Of a DNA stretch of 6,703 nucleotides, positions 6,606 through 6,703 are shown in pieces. The stretch comes from Anaerolineae bacterium. Lineage in GTDB: Bacteria > Chloroflexota > Anaerolineae > Anaerolineales > Villigracilaceae. The position numbers were made by a program, and so were the translations under genes. Every line of letters begins with the position of its first letter. Positions within the stretch are counted from its first letter, which is position 1. The notes beneath the pieces were generated by a model that saw only the letters and a program-made list of their open reading frames with translations, had not been told where the DNA came from and did not search any database. The stretch covers positions 1 through 6,703 of the forward strand of contig DQGV01000412.1 of NCBI GenBank assembly GCA_003524705.1, in the 5' to 3' direction.

Positions 6606-6662
6606 GGGCGACTCTTTTAGCGAAATTAAGACGTCTGGTAAATCAGGAAGAGTCGCCCTTAC
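6602..6662. repeat. 15-bp imperfect inverted repeat with 31-nt loop at the end of the plus-strand block
   Basis: The left arm at 6602-6616 starts GTAGGGGCGACTCTT and the right arm at 6648-6662 reads AAGAGTCGCCCTTAC. They pair over 15 positions with one G-T wobble (6605 with 6659). The left arm overlaps the TAG stop of the small membrane protein gene (6603-6605). No T-run follows, so it is not a classic intrinsic terminator, although the stem could still slow polymerase or protect the mRNA end. Palindromes beginning GTAGGGGCG are, to my knowledge, widespread dispersed repeats in some Chloroflexota and cyanobacteria, so this is probably a copy of such a mobile or REP-like element. The remaining 41 bp to the window edge hold nothing I can name. 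Confidence 0.7.
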
Positions 6663-6703
6663 GAAAGTAGATTACCTGAATATTTATCCGCAAACAAAGC
6701 AGG

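Noticed and set aside
6458..6670. 70-codon plus-strand frame overlapping the small membrane protein gene and running into the inverted repeat
   Set aside because: It is out of frame with the coupled, family-like membrane protein and has no support of its own.
1..6703. A defence, toxin-antitoxin, CRISPR or phage-derived system
   Set aside because: MoxR-type ATPases and nearby proteases occur in some defence loci, but here no nuclease, methylase, toxin, integrase or repeat array is present, and every gene fits a common cellular family.

Overview
This is a moderately AT-rich bacterial chromosomal window (by eye about 40% G+C). Genes are tightly packed, Shine-Dalgarno (SD) sites are conventional, and no phage, plasmid, transposase, CRISPR, tRNA or rRNA signal is visible. 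The gene repertoire is an HtrA-like protease next to MoxR and DUF58, an oxygen-tolerant-style nitroreductase, a GT39-like membrane glycosyltransferase and a MOSC protein. Together with an inverted repeat ending in GTAGGGGCGAC, this resembles what I know of Chloroflexota of the Anaerolineae type. That taxonomic placement is inference, not something the sequence proves.

The layout is two divergent blocks around a 141-bp intergenic region at 2511-2651. The left block is read on the minus strand: an N-terminally membrane-anchored trypsin-like (S1C/HtrA-like) protease without a PDZ domain (2510-1677), a MoxR AAA+ ATPase (1646-648), and a DUF58/VWA-like protein (679 to beyond the left edge). Gaps are 30 bp and then a 32-bp overlap, so this looks like one operon. 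MoxR and DUF58 are a classic pair: a chaperone-like ATPase with a MIDAS-type partner, usually linked to maturation of other proteins or to the cell envelope. The adjacent protease suggests an envelope quality-control theme.

The right block is read on the plus strand: a nitroreductase-family flavoprotein (2652-3164), a multi-spanning glycosyltransferase-39-like protein (3211-4710), a class A beta-lactamase-fold serine hydrolase without signal peptide (4754-5566), a MOSC-domain protein of the YcbX/mARC type (5563-6360), and a small three-helix membrane protein of the CBU_0592-like type (6360-6605). The last three are joined by a 4-bp ATGA overlap and a 1-bp TAATG overlap, so they are probably translationally coupled. 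A sigma-70-like promoter overlaps the end of the nitroreductase gene and could drive the glycosyltransferase and the genes after it. The window ends with a 15-bp imperfect inverted repeat that begins inside the last stop codon.

Most of the content is ordinary housekeeping or accessory metabolism. I see no strong case for a wholly new multi-gene system. The most unusual signal is a perfect 10-bp hairpin lying exactly between an AGGAG element and the ATG of the beta-lactamase-like gene. It could bridge or mask the ribosome binding site.
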